Part shown: positions 8,940 to 19,500 of the stretch, piece by piece
How the letters are laid out: every line of letters starts with the position of its first letter
Position numbering within the stretch: the first letter of the stretch is position 1
Source of the DNA: Actinacidiphila yanglinensis
GTDB taxonomy: Bacteria > Actinomycetota > Actinomycetes > Streptomycetales > Streptomycetaceae
Length of the DNA: 64,000 bases
NCBI RefSeq assembly: GCF_900107965.1
Contig: NZ_FNVU01000015.1
Span: 62,001-126,000, forward strand
Reading direction: 5' to 3'
The notes under the pieces: model-generated
Databases searched by the model: none
Seen by the model: the letters and a program-made list of their open reading frames with translations, nothing else
What the model was told of the DNA's origin: nothing
Translations under genes and position numbers: made by a program

Positions 8940-11900
8940 ATGCCGACAGCAGAAACCGCCATCTTCCCGCTGGCCTCCGCGCAGGAGCGCCTCTGGATCG
9001 TCGAACAGGTCACTCCGGGCACCACCGCTTACCACATCCCACTGGCGCTGCGCCTGACGGGTGAGCTGGACCGGGAGGCGCTGCGGCGGTCGCTGCAGCG
9101 CGTGGTCGACCGGCACGAGGCCCTGCGGACCAGCGTCACCGAGGTCGAGGGCCGGGCCGTCCAGCTGGTGCACCCGTCGGTCGAGGTCGCCCTGCCCGAG
9201 GAGGCGGTGTCCGAGGACGGGTTGGCACAGGTCCTGGCGGTGGAGGCCGCCCGGCCGTTCGATCTGGCGGCGGGACCGCTGATCCGGGCCCGGCTGTTCC
9301 GCACCTCCGAGGACGAGCGGGTGCTCGCCCTCACCCTGCATCACCTGGTGTCCGACTTGTGGTCGTGCGGGGTCCTGCTGCGGGAACTCGGCGCCTGCTA
9401 CGCGGAAGCCGTGACCGGGACGCCGGCACCGCTCGCCGAGATCGCGCTGCAGTACCCGGACTACGCGGTGTGGCAGCGCGGCCGGCTGCACGGGGACCGG
9501 CTGGAGGAACTGCTCGGCTACTGGCGTCAGCGGATGGCCGGAGCCCCCCCGTCGCTGAACCTGCCGACCGATCGGCCGCGACCACCGGTGCAGTCACTGC
9601 GCGGAAAGCAGCTCGCGGTCTCCCTGTCACCGGAACTCTCCCACGCGACCAAGGACTTGGCGCGCCGCTGCGCGGTCTCCCCGTTCATGGTTCTGCTCGG
9701 TGCCTTCCAGTCACTGCTGTCACGCTACGCGGGCAGCGAGGACATCGTGGTCGGCACCGGGACCGCGACCCGCACCCCGCAGACCGAGCAGTTGATCGGC
9801 TGCTTCATCAACACCGTTCCGCTGCGCACCTCCTTCGCCGGCGACCCGACCTTCGTGGAGGTGCTGGACCGGGTACGGGAGACCACGCTGGGCGCACTCG
9901 ACCACCACGATCTTCCGTTCGACCTGCTGGTCGCCGAGCTGCGCCCGCAGCGCGACCTCAGTCGCACACCCTTCGCCCAGGTGATGTTCATCCTCCAGAA
10001 CGCGCCGCTGCCCGTGCCTGACCTGCCCGGCCTGCGGGTGTCCGCGGCCGGAACCGAGCGCGGCGGCGCCCAGTGCGACCTCGACGTCCAACTGCGCGAG
10101 ACCGACGAAGGGTATGCCGGCTTCGTCGAGTACGCAGACGACCTCTTCGACCCGGAGACGGTACGCCGTCTATGGGGGCACTTCGAGGTGCTGCTCGGCG
10201 CGGCCCTCGCCGAACCCGGGCGTCCGGTCCGCGAACTGCCCTGGCTCACCGCGGCCGAACTCGACCAGCAGGTCGGCGTGTGGAACCGGACGGATGCACC
10301 GGCACCGGACCGCTGCCTGCACCAGCTCTTCGAGGAGCAGGCGGCGGCCGCCCCGCAGGCGACGGCGCTGATCCGGGCGGACGGCGAACTCGGCTACGGC
10401 GAGTTGGACCGGCGCGCCGACGCGCTCGCGTCGCGGCTGCGGGGACTGGCCGTGGGGCCCGACGTGCGGGTCGCGCTCTGTCTGGAGCGTTCCGAGCGGA
10501 TGGCGGTGGCCGTGCTCGCGGTGCTCAAGGCGGGTGGCGCGTACGTCCCGCTGGACCCGGCCTATCCGGCCGACCGCCTCGCGCACATGCTCGCCGACGC
10601 CCGCCCGGCCGTGCTGCTGACCTCGGGCGACCTGCTCGGGCGGCTGCCGGTCGATCCGGCCACCGGGCTGGTCCTGGGTGCTGGTGGAGCGCCCGGGCCG
10701 CGCGTCCTCGACCTCGACCTCGACCTGGACCAGGGCCTCGACGGCGACGGCAGGTCCGGCGAGGCCCCGGCGCCGGCAGCCGAGGTGGGCCCGGACAACC
10801 TCGCCTACGTCATCTACACCTCCGGTTCCACCGGCACACCCAAGGGCGTCGCGGTCACCCACCGGGGCGTGGTGAACAACATCGCCGATCTCAACCGGAG
10901 GGAGCGGGTCGGTCCGGACGACCGGGTACTGGCTCTGTCCGCGTCCAGTTTCGACATGTCCGTATACGAGCTGCTGGGTACGCTCGCGGCCGGCGGGGCG
11001 GTGGTGCTTCCCGAGGCCGACCGGGCGAAGGACCCCCGGCACTGGGCGGAACTGGTCGAACACCACCGGGTCACCGTGTGGAACTCGGCGCCCTCACTGC
11101 TGGAGGCGCTGGTCGACTCGTACGGCGGCCGTCCACCGGCCGCCCCCACACTGCGGGCGGCCTTCCTCGGCGGGGACTGGATACCGGTGGAGCTGCCGGA
11201 CCGGGCCAGGGCCCTGTTCCCCGCGCTGCGGGTGCACGCGCTCGGCGGCGCCACGGAGGCATCCATCCACTCGATCGCGTACCTGGTGGGAGCGGTCGAT
11301 CCGAACTGGGCGCACCTGCCGTACGGACGGCCGATGGACAACCAGCAGGCGCTGATCGTGGGGCCCGACCTGCGCCCGGTTCCGCCGGGCGTGCCGGGCG
11401 AGCTGTGCTTGGCCGGCATCGGCCTGTCCCGCGGCTACCTGGACAGGCCCTCGCTGACCGCCGAGCGCTTCCGCCCGCATCCCTTCGCCGGTGTCTACCC
11501 GGAGGTCCCGGCGGGCGCCCGGCTCTACCGGACCGGTGACCTGGCCCGCTACAGCGGCGACGGTACCGTCCAGTTGCTCGGCCGCCTGGACCACCAGGTG
11601 AAAGTGCGCGGGTTCCGCGTCGAGCTCGGCGAGGTGGACGCCGCGCTACTGCGCCACCCCGGGCTGGCCGAGGCACTGACGGTGGTGCGAACCGATGGCT
11701 CCGGGCGCGGCATCGGCCTCGCGGCGTACGTCGTTCCGGTGGCCGGGCAGCAGACACCGGTGATCGCGGAGCTGCGGGACCACCTCCGCAGGACCCTGCC
11801 CGACCACATGGTCCCCGAGGTGTTCGTGCCGCTGTCCGCCCTGCCGCTGTCCGCGAACGGCAAGCTCGACCGGAGCGCGTTGCCCGCGCCGCACCCGGTC

Positions 11901-12269
11901 CGCGCGACGCTGGGCAACGACTACGTCGAACCGTCCACCCCGCTGGAGTTGGCCGTCGCCGACATCTGGCAGGCGGTGCTGCGGATCGACCGGGTCGGTG
12001 CCCACGACGACTTCTTCGAGCTGGGCGGCAACTCACTGGGCGTGACCCAGGTCGCCTCGGCCGTGCGCGAGAACCTCCGCGTGGACATCCCGCTGCGCGA
12101 GGTGTTCGAGTCCGCCACGGTGGCCGGGCAGGCCCGGGCCGCCGCGGCCGCCGCCACCGCCGCCGGTCTGGACGCCGACGCGATCGCCACTCTCTACCTG
12201 CACATCCGATCAATGACCGACGACACCGCCCGGGAGCAGTTCGCAGCGGCGGAAGGAGCGACCCGATGA
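8940..12269 (+). CDS. NRPS module C-A-PCP (small or unusual residue)
   Basis: 1109 aa from ATG 8940 (GGAG 7-8 nt upstream). A GTG at 8874 overlapping the previous stop is the alternative and would add 22 unconserved residues. C domain with H134/H135 (HHLVSDLWS); A domain with YTSGSTGTPKG from Y626; PCP with S1032 (LGGNSL). The A domain has GGATEAS in place of the usual YGPTE motif, a form common in Cys/Ser/small-residue A domains. Code by eye DMYNFGAIHK; the frame around GGATEAS is uncertain and I cannot assign a substrate. The ATGA overlap with the SHMT homologue suggests the next gene may make its substrate. Confidence 0.92.
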   Translation: MPTAETAIFPLASAQERLWIVEQVTPGTTAYHIPLALRLTGELDREALRRSLQRVVDRHEALRTSVTEVEGRAVQLVHPSVEVALPEEAVSEDGLAQVLAVEAARPFDLAAGPLIRARLFRTSEDERVLALTLHHLVSDLWSCGVLLRELGACYAEAVTGTPAPLAEIALQYPDYAVWQRGRLHGDRLEELLGYWRQRMAGAPPSLNLPTDRPRPPVQSLRGKQLAVSLSPELSHATKDLARRCAVSPFMVLLGAFQSLLSRYAGSEDIVVGTGTATRTPQTEQLIGCFINTVPLRTSFAGDPTFVEVLDRVRETTLGALDHHDLPFDLLVAELRPQRDLSRTPFAQVMFILQNAPLPVPDLPGLRVSAAGTERGGAQCDLDVQLRETDEGYAGFVEYADDLFDPETVRRLWGHFEVLLGAALAEPGRPVRELPWLTAAELDQQVGVWNRTDAPAPDRCLHQLFEEQAAAAPQATALIRADGELGYGELDRRADALASRLRGLAVGPDVRVALCLERSERMAVAVLAVLKAGGAYVPLDPAYPADRLAHMLADARPAVLLTSGDLLGRLPVDPATGLVLGAGGAPGPRVLDLDLDLDQGLDGDGRSGEAPAPAAEVGPDNLAYVIYTSGSTGTPKGVAVTHRGVVNNIADLNRRERVGPDDRVLALSASSFDMSVYELLGTLAAGGAVVLPEADRAKDPRHWAELVEHHRVTVWNSAPSLLEALVDSYGGRPPAAPTLRAAFLGGDWIPVELPDRARALFPALRVHALGGATEASIHSIAYLVGAVDPNWAHLPYGRPMDNQQALIVGPDLRPVPPGVPGELCLAGIGLSRGYLDRPSLTAERFRPHPFAGVYPEVPAGARLYRTGDLARYSGDGTVQLLGRLDHQVKVRGFRVELGEVDAALLRHPGLAEALTVVRTDGSGRGIGLAAYVVPVAGQQTPVIAELRDHLRRTLPDHMVPEVFVPLSALPLSANGKLDRSALPAPHPVRATLGNDYVEPSTPLELAVADIWQAVLRIDRVGAHDDFFELGGNSLGVTQVASAVRENLRVDIPLREVFESATVAGQARAAAAAATAAGLDADAIATLYLHIRSMTDDTAREQFAAAEGATR

Positions 12270-13684
12270 CCGGACAGACCTTCGCCCGCACGCTCGCCCA
12301 CGGAGTGCAGTCGCTGGCCCGCGCCGATCCCGACCTGTACGCGCTGCTGGACCGCGAGCAGGTCCGGCAGCACGAGACACTGTCCATGGTCGCCGCGGCC
12401 AGTATCGCCGACCCTTCGGTGCTGGTCTGCGAGGCCAGCGCGGCCGGAAACGTCACCACCGAGGGCTACCCGGGCGCCAGGTACCACGCCGGCTGCGACA
12501 TCGTCGACGAGGTGGAGCGGCTTGCGGTCGCCCGCGCCCGGGCCGCCTTCGGTGCCCGCTACGCCAACGTCCAGCCGCACTCGGGCTCGACGGCCAACCA
12601 GGTGGTGCTGTGCGCGCTGCTGGAGCCCGGCGACGTCCTGCTCGGCATGGATCTGCGGGCCGGCGGCCACCTCACCCACGGCGCGGCCGCCTCCATGTCG
12701 GGGCGGTTCTTCCGCGCGGTGCCCTACGGGCTCGACCGGACGGGCAGGATCGACTACGACGAGGTCTCCCGGCTCAGCCGGGAGCACCGGCCGCGGCTGA
12801 TCTTCTGCGGAGCCAGCGCCTACCCGCGGACGGTGGACTTCGCCCGGTTCCGGGCCATCGCGGACGAGGCCGGTGCCTACCTGGTGGCGGACATCTCGCA
12901 CATCGCGGGACTGGTCGCGGCAGGCGTGCACCCCAGCCCGGTGGACGTCGCCCATGTGACGACGACCAGTACGTACAAGCAGCTCTACGGTCCGCGGGGC
13001 GGGCTCATCCTGATGGGCCGCGACGCGGACCGGGCCCTGCCGTCGGGGAGGACCCTCGAACAGACGCTGCAGAACGCGGTCTTCCCCTACGTGCAGGGCA
13101 CCCCTCGGCTGAACACCATCGCCGCCAAGGCCAGGGCGCTGGCCGCGGTCGCCACCCCCGAGTTCCGGCTGATGGCCCGTCGCATCCTGGAACTCGCCTG
13201 GCACATGGCATCACGGCTCGAAGCCGCAGGCCACCATGTGCTGACCGGCGGCACGGACACCCACATGGTGCTTCTGGACGTCGCCGGGGAGGGCTTGACC
13301 GGGCGAATCGCCGAACGCGCCCTGGAGAGCTGCGGCATCGTCGTCAACAAGAACTCGATCCCCGGCGACCCGCACGGCCCGCGGATCACCAGCGGGTTGC
13401 GTCTGGGCACCAACATCCTGGCCCTGCGCGGGATGGGCCCCGGGGAGGTGGCGCGCTGCGCGGACCTCGTCTCCACCGTGCTGCACCGGGTCCGCCCGCT
13501 CGGCAGCCAGGAGTACCTGCTCGACGAGTCGGTCCGGGAGGAGGTCTCCGCCGAGGCGCGGGACCTGTGCCGGCGCTTCCCGCTGCCCGACCACCCGCTG
13601 CCGGCCGGCGCCGCGGACGCGTACCCGAGGTCCGGGCACGGGCAGCGCACCGTGATCGGTCCGGTGCTGGAGGATGCCGGATGA
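12266..13684 (+). CDS. serine hydroxymethyltransferase homologue (PLP enzyme)
   Basis: 472 aa, ATG overlapping the previous NRPS stop (ATGA), so translationally coupled to it. The SHMT fold is clear: NVQPHSGSTANQ, DISHIAGL, and the PLP lysine K238 in TSTYKQLYGPRGG. Housekeeping SHMT has TTTTHKTLRGPRGG, so His before the Lys is Tyr here and Thr-Leu-Arg after it is Gln-Leu-Tyr. These changes suggest a specialised paralogue, not the one-carbon enzyme. SHMT-type enzymes in biosynthetic clusters make alpha-methylserine (FmoH of JBIR-34/35) or beta-hydroxy amino acids by aldol chemistry. Position suggests supply of the residue used by the adjacent C-A-PCP module. The exact substrate is unknown. Confidence 0.88.
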   Translation: MTGQTFARTLAHGVQSLARADPDLYALLDREQVRQHETLSMVAAASIADPSVLVCEASAAGNVTTEGYPGARYHAGCDIVDEVERLAVARARAAFGARYANVQPHSGSTANQVVLCALLEPGDVLLGMDLRAGGHLTHGAAASMSGRFFRAVPYGLDRTGRIDYDEVSRLSREHRPRLIFCGASAYPRTVDFARFRAIADEAGAYLVADISHIAGLVAAGVHPSPVDVAHVTTTSTYKQLYGPRGGLILMGRDADRALPSGRTLEQTLQNAVFPYVQGTPRLNTIAAKARALAAVATPEFRLMARRILELAWHMASRLEAAGHHVLTGGTDTHMVLLDVAGEGLTGRIAERALESCGIVVNKNSIPGDPHGPRITSGLRLGTNILALRGMGPGEVARCADLVSTVLHRVRPLGSQEYLLDESVREEVSAEARDLCRRFPLPDHPLPAGAADAYPRSGHGQRTVIGPVLEDAG

Positions 13685-13767
13685 AGGGCTGCCCGGCTTG
13701 ATCCGCCCGCGCCGCGGGAACGGTGAAGCCCGAACGTCGCAGCCCGACCGAGGAAAGGTGTCCCCCC

Positions 13768-14283
13768 ATGGTGTTCCGTACTCCCGTCCGGCGAACTCCC
13801 CCACCCGCGGTGGCCGACGAGAAGGAGGCACTGGCCGCCTGGCTCGACTGGCACCGCGCGACGCTGCTGGAGAAGCTGGACGGCCTGGACGAGGAGCAGT
13901 TGCGCCGTCCGATGGTGCCCTCGGGCACCTCGCTGCTGGGCTTGGTGAAGCACCTCACCGAGACCGAGCAGGGCTGGTTCGTCAACGAGTACGCGCAGAC
14001 CGGCGAACCACCGCTGTACGAAACCGAGGACGATCCCGAGGCGGGGTTCCGCCCCGAGCCGCACGAGACCGCCGAGTCGATCGTCGACGCCTACCTCGCC
14101 ATGTGCAAGCGCAGCCGGAAGATCCTCGAAGCCGCCGACTCGCTGGACCGGACGGTGCCCAATGAGCGCTGGGGCCGGATCGACCTGCGCCGCATCGTCA
14201 TCCACATGATCGAGGAGACGGCACGCCACAACGGGCACGCCGACATCGTCCGGGAGCTCATCGACGGAGCCACCGGGGACTGA
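13768..14283 (+). CDS. DinB/DUF664-family protein
   Basis: 171 aa from ATG 13768, behind AGGAAAGG. A longer frame from 13723 is possible. DinB-like four-helix protein with conserved His positions visible in LVKHLTETEQGWF, IHMIEETARHNGHADIVREL. Members are often mycothiol- or bacillithiol-dependent transferases, or have unknown roles. It sits inside the left operon between SHMT and the exporter, so it is probably co-expressed with the pathway. It could modify or detoxify a pathway intermediate, but nothing in the sequence shows this. Confidence 0.72.
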   Translation: MVFRTPVRRTPPPAVADEKEALAAWLDWHRATLLEKLDGLDEEQLRRPMVPSGTSLLGLVKHLTETEQGWFVNEYAQTGEPPLYETEDDPEAGFRPEPHETAESIVDAYLAMCKRSRKILEAADSLDRTVPNERWGRIDLRRIVIHMIEETARHNGHADIVRELIDGATGD

Positions 14284-14346
14284 CCCGGCCGGCCTGCCGT
14301 CACGACCACGGGGGCGTGAGACCGCCCCGGAAGGGGTGCCGACCCC

Positions 14347-15699
14347 ATGGCATCGTCCACGCTGTCCCACGCTCCCGCCACCGGTCGCGCACTGGGCCGG
14401 TCCTACTGGTACCTGTGGTGGGCCGCCCTGGTCTCCGGAGCCGGGGACGGTGTCCGGGTCGGGGCCCTTCCGCTGGTCGCCGCGGCCCTGAGCCGCCGAC
14501 CGGAGGCGGTCGCGGCCGTCTGGTTCGCCGGTGGCCTGCCGTTCGTGCTGGTCGGCCCCTTCACCGGGGTCCTGACCGACCGCTGGCGCAACCGGACCCG
14601 GATCATGAGCGCCTGCGATCTGGCCGCCGCCCTGGCCGCCGCCCTGTTCGCCGTCCTGATGGCGGGAGGGGCGGCGGACATCGCCCTGCTGATCGGCCTG
14701 AACTTCGTCCTGGGCTCGGTCCAGACGCTCCGCGACAACGCGGCGCTGACGCTGCTCCCTGATCTGGTGCCGCCCGATCGGCTCGACAGCGCCAACAGCG
14801 GAGTCCAGAGCGCGCAGTTGGTCACCATCGACCTCTTGGGCCCGCCGGCCGGCGCACTCCTGGTCGTGCTCCCGGCCGGGCTTCCGTTCCTCCTGGACTC
14901 GGCCTCGTTCGGGGCGGCGGCGCTGCTGGTCTCCGCCATCACCGCCACCGCGCTGGCCGGCTCCGTCGGGCCGTCGCCGGCGCCGTCGGCTGCCCCGCGC
15001 ACGTCCGAGCTGCCGTCGCAAGACCCCCCGCGGGGCGGCATCACCGGGGAACTGATGGACGGCCTGGGCTGGCTGTGGCAGAACCGGCCCCTGCGCACCC
15101 TGTGTCTGCTGGCCGGCCTGTCCGGGATGGGCGTCACCGCCGTCGTCTCCATCGCCGTGCTCTACGCCCTTCAGGTGCTCCACGTCGGCCACGACCTGTA
15201 CGCACTGCTGCTCGCCCTGATCGCCAGCGCGGGCGTGGCCGGCGCGCTGCTCGCCCCGGCCCTGTCCCGGCGGCTGGGGCGCGGCGGCGCGCTGCGCCTC
15301 GCCTTCGCGCTGGGGCCGCCGGCCTTCCTCGTGGCCGCCGCCACCTCGAGCGCCCCGGTCGCGGCGCTGGCGCTGACCGGGGTCGGTGCCTCGGTCGGAG
15401 TCACCAATGTGGTCACCGTGTCGGCCCGGCAGAGCCTGGTGCCGGCCGGACTGCGCGGCCGGGTCAACGCGTCCTACCGCATGGTCGCGGTCGGAATGAC
15501 CTCCCTGGGGGCCGCCGCGGGCGGTGTGCTCGCCCAACTCTGGGGGCTGCGCGCGCCCTTCGTCGCCGGCTCCGCGCTGTTCGCCGTCGGTCTGCTCATC
15601 GCGCTCCGCACCGATGTGGACCGGTCGGCCGAACCCGGTACGGCACCGCGTGGGTCCACTGTCAGGGACTCCCCCGACTACCACCACGACTCAGGATGA
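14347..15699 (+). CDS. MFS transporter, probable product exporter
   Basis: 450 aa integral membrane protein with about 12 hydrophobic segments. It begins WYLWWAALVSGAGDGVRVGALP, a start typical of the enterobactin-exporter/MdfA-like MFS group, and has the loop-2 type motif GVLTDRWRNRTRI. A GGAAGGGG ribosome site precedes ATG 14347. Its place in the NRPS operon suggests proton-driven export of the peptide or its lipidated precursor and self-protection. A second MFS gene of the same type lies at 51627-52892 in the opposite operon. Confidence 0.85.
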   Translation: MASSTLSHAPATGRALGRSYWYLWWAALVSGAGDGVRVGALPLVAAALSRRPEAVAAVWFAGGLPFVLVGPFTGVLTDRWRNRTRIMSACDLAAALAAALFAVLMAGGAADIALLIGLNFVLGSVQTLRDNAALTLLPDLVPPDRLDSANSGVQSAQLVTIDLLGPPAGALLVVLPAGLPFLLDSASFGAAALLVSAITATALAGSVGPSPAPSAAPRTSELPSQDPPRGGITGELMDGLGWLWQNRPLRTLCLLAGLSGMGVTAVVSIAVLYALQVLHVGHDLYALLLALIASAGVAGALLAPALSRRLGRGGALRLAFALGPPAFLVAAATSSAPVAALALTGVGASVGVTNVVTVSARQSLVPAGLRGRVNASYRMVAVGMTSLGAAAGGVLAQLWGLRAPFVAGSALFAVGLLIALRTDVDRSAEPGTAPRGSTVRDSPDYHHDSG

Positions 15700-15741
15700 C
15701 GAAGCTGGGAGCAGGAATTCTTCCCGTGGGAGGTGGATCCG

Positions 15742-16524
15742 ATGCAGAACTCCGACAGCACCGCCTGGCTGCGCGACTGGTCGATGGACGACCAGGTGGA
15801 GCTGCGAGTGCTGTGCCTGCCGCCGGCCGGCGGCAGTTCCCGGCTCTACCGCCGCTGGCCGCACCTGCTGCCCCCGCACGTGGGCGTGGTGTCGGTGGAA
15901 CTGCCCGGCCGGGGAACCCGGGCGGACGAGCCGGCCGCCACCACGCTGGAGCAGATCGTCCCGCCGCTGAGCCGGGCCGCGGCCGGGCTGCTCGACCGCC
16001 CGCTGGTGGTCTTCGGCCACAGCATGGGCGGGGCGGTCGGCGCGGAACTCGTGCGTGAACTGCGCCGGTCCGCCGGCCTGGTCCCGGACCTGCTCGTCGC
16101 CGCGGGCTGCGAACCGCCGCGCAGCCCGCGCCGCAAGGACGACGTGGACCGGCTCACCGACGCCGGCCTGCGCGACTTCCTCGCGCAGGCCGGCGGCACG
16201 CCCCAGGAACTCCTCGCCAACGAGGAGTACTTGAGGATGCTCATGCCGGTACTGCGTGCCGATCTCACCGTGCTCGCCGGACGCCCTGTCGCCCCGCAGG
16301 CACCCCCGCTCGACTGCCCGGTCCGGGTCTACCTCGGGGCCGATGACCGCTCGGTCAGCCAGGAGCGGGCCGCCCGGTGGCAGGACGAGAGCGACGGGGA
16401 CTTCCAGATCCGCATCTTCCCGGGCGGCCACTTCTTCGTCCAGGAGTCGACCGACCTCGTCCTGGCGCGACTCGGACAGGACGTCGCGCAGGTCCTGCGC
16501 CGGGCCCGCGCCGCCACGGGCTGA
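15742..16524 (+). CDS. type II thioesterase (proofreading)
   Basis: 260 aa from ATG 15742 (GGGAGG 8 nt upstream; GTG 15733 is the frame's first start). Alpha/beta hydrolase of the GrsT/RifR type: CLPPAGGSS at the N-terminus, ELPGRGTRADEP, and the nucleophile S94 in GHSMGG. The Asp and His of the triad fit YLGADDRSV and GGHFFVQ. Such enzymes hydrolyse misprimed or stalled acyl groups from carrier proteins. It lies between the exporter and the third NRPS and is expected to clear PCPs of the assembly line. It differs from the second thioesterase (29627-30376), whose nucleophile is Cys. Confidence 0.92.
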   Translation: MQNSDSTAWLRDWSMDDQVELRVLCLPPAGGSSRLYRRWPHLLPPHVGVVSVELPGRGTRADEPAATTLEQIVPPLSRAAAGLLDRPLVVFGHSMGGAVGAELVRELRRSAGLVPDLLVAAGCEPPRSPRRKDDVDRLTDAGLRDFLAQAGGTPQELLANEEYLRMLMPVLRADLTVLAGRPVAPQAPPLDCPVRVYLGADDRSVSQERAARWQDESDGDFQIRIFPGGHFFVQESTDLVLARLGQDVAQVLRRARAATG

Positions 16525-16572
16525 CCGTCCGACGACCCGCAGCATCAGCCACGGAAGAAGAATGAGGCATCC

Positions 16573-19500
16573 ATGCGACCCGCCACGCTCACCGCTGAGC
16601 AGCGCAAGCTGTTCGACCGTCTCGTCGACCGCCTCGGCGGTGCCGGCACCGTGGACCGCATCACCCGGGTCCCTGGAGACCGCAGTTGCCTGCCGCTGTC
16701 CTCCTCGCAGCAGCGCATCTGGTTCTTCGACCAACTGCAGCCCGAAGCGGCCATCTACAACGTCGCCGGAGCCGCCCGCATCCGCGGGAAGTTGGACGCC
16801 GAGTTGCTGCGGCGCTGCCTGGGCGCGATCGTCGAGCGCCACGAGATCCTCAGGACCACCTACCACCAGGTCGACGGCGCCGGCGTGCAACGGGTCGGCC
16901 CGGCAACCGAGCCGTCGCTGCCGCTGGTCGACCTGAGCGTACTGCCGGTCCAGGAGCGCGAGGGCGCCGCTGCCGAGTACTGCGCGGCCGAGGCCCGCCG
17001 TCCCTTCGACCTGACCCGCGACCCGATGCTCCGACCCACCCTGCTGCGGCTTTCGGCCGAGGAACACCTGTTGCTGCTGTGCCAGCACCACATCGCCACG
17101 GACGGCTGGTCGGTCAACCTGCTGATGCGCGAGATCGGAGAACGCTACGCCGCGCACCTGCGCGGCGAGAAGCCGCAGCTGCCGGACCTGCCGGTCCAGT
17201 ACGGCGACTACGCGGAATGGCAGCGCGGCTGGCTCGACGGCGCCCGGATGCGGGATCAGCTCGACTACTGGCGGGAGCGGCTGGCCGACAGCAGGCTGGT
17301 GGACCTCGCCACCGGACGGCCCCGGCCGACCGTGCTCAGCTGGGACGGCGGCACCTTGCGGCGCCACATCCCGGCGGACGTGATCCGCCGGGTGACCGAG
17401 GTCGCCGAGAGTGAGCAGAGCACCCTCTACATGGCCCTGGTCGCGGCACAGTCGGTGGTGCTGTCCCGGTGGAGCGGCCAGAGCGACGTCGTCGTCGGCT
17501 GCCCGGTGGCCAACAGGGGCCGAGCCGAGGTGGAGCACCTGGTCGGCTGCTTCATCAACGAGGTACCACTGCGCGTCGACACCTCGGGGAACCCCACGTT
17601 CCGCCAACTGCTGTGCCAGGTACGCGAGGTGGCGCTCGGCGCGTACGACAACCAGGAGGTCCCCTTCGAGCGGGTGGTCGAGGCGGTCAACCCCGAGCGC
17701 GACGCCATCGCGCACGCTCCGCTGGTACGCCATCAGCTGGGCCTGCACAACGAGCCGCAGTGGCGCGTCGAACTGCCCGGGCTCACCTTCGAGGTCGCGG
17801 GCCTGAGCACCGACACCGCCCGCTTCGATCTGGAGGTCGATCTGTCGCCTGACGGAGCGGGCGGCCTGTCCGGCACCGTCTACTACTCCACCGACCTGTT
17901 CACCGAGGACATCGTCCTGCGCCTGCTCGACTCGCTGGACTCCGTACTCGACGCCGCGGGCCGTCAGCCGGACCGCATCGTCGCCGAACTTCCCCTGGTC
18001 GGCCGCGCGGAGAGCGACCGGCTGCGGGACGTGGGCAGCGGAGCGCCGGCCCCCGGCGGCACGGCGGCCCCGGAGTCCCCGAAGGCCCCGGCCGGTTTCC
18101 TGGGGCTGATGGACCGGGCCAGGACCGCGGCCCCCTCCGTGACCGCCGTCTCGGGCCCCGACGCCACGCTGTCGCATCAGGAGCTGGACCGTCTCGCCAA
18201 CCGGCTGTCGTGGCGGCTCCAGGCCCTGGGAGTACGACCCGGCCAGCCCGTGGCGGTCTGCCTGCCCCCCTCCGCCCGGCTGGTGACGGCACTGCTCGCC
18301 GTCGCCAAAGCAGGCGGCGCCGCCGTCCCCCTGAACCCCGACTATCCGGTCACGGAGCTGAACGAGGCCCTGCTGGACTGCTCCGCCGGACTGGTGCTGA
18401 CCGACGGCGACGGTCCCAAGGGCCTGGACTCCATGGTGCGCCCGGTCGACCCGGGCGACCCGCGGGAGACCGAGGGCCTTCCCGAGGACCGCCCCGCCTG
18501 GACCGTCCCGGCCGAGGGTCCGGCCTTCGTGTGCTATCCCCGTCCTGAACCGGCCGCGGTCGGCACCGTCAACTCCCACGCGGCGGTGGCTCGCAGGCTC
18601 GCCTGGGCCGCGACCTGCTTCCCGCTCACCGCAGGCGACGCCGTGCTGGTCGCGCTGTCGGCGTTCGACCTGGCGCCCTGGGAACTGCTGGGCGTGCCGG
18701 CGGCGCGAGGACGGCTGGTCCTGCCCGAGGACGGCTCGCCGGCCGGGATCGCCCTGGCCGTCCGCCGGGAGACGGTGCGGACGCTTCGCTGCACAGCGTC
18801 CACGCTCGCCGGCGTCCTCGCCGCGCTGGCCGAGGACGACCGCGGCCCGGCCCCGCTGCGGCACGTCGTGATCAGCGGCGAGGCCGCGTGGCCCGCCCTG
18901 GTCGGAGACCTGGCCCGGGTCGCGCCCGGAGCCCGGCTGTTCCAGCAGAGCGGTCCGGCCTCGGCCGCGCTCGACACCCTCGCCCAGCCGGTGGCAGCGA
19001 CTCACCGGCCCGGGTCGCGGTCGCTCCTCGGCACGCTGCTGCCCGGCCCCGGCGTACGGGTCCTGGACCGGTGCGGCGCCGCGGTGCCGATGGGCGTGCC
19101 GGGCGAACTCTGCCTGACCGTACCGCCGACCCCGCCCGTGTTCCTGGGCCGTCCGCGGGAGAGCGCCGACGCGCTGGTGGAGGATCCGCTGGGGGTCTGC
19201 GGCCAGTTGCTGCGCACCGGGAGCCGGGCCCGCTGGCTGCCGGACGGTCGGCTCGACCTGCTGGCCGAGGAGACCCGGGTACGCCGGCACCTGCTGGAGA
19301 CCCGCGACATCGCCGCCGCCCTGGAAGAACTCCCGGACGTGGCACGGGCGAACGCCGCCACCCTCGCCCAGGACTTGTCGGCGGCCGAGACCGAACCACT
19401 GCTGGTCGCGCACGTCTCGCTGCGTCCCGACCCGTCCACGCCCCGTACGAAGGGAACCGGCGGGACAGCCGTTTCCGCCGACCGGGGGCGCAAGCTCTTC

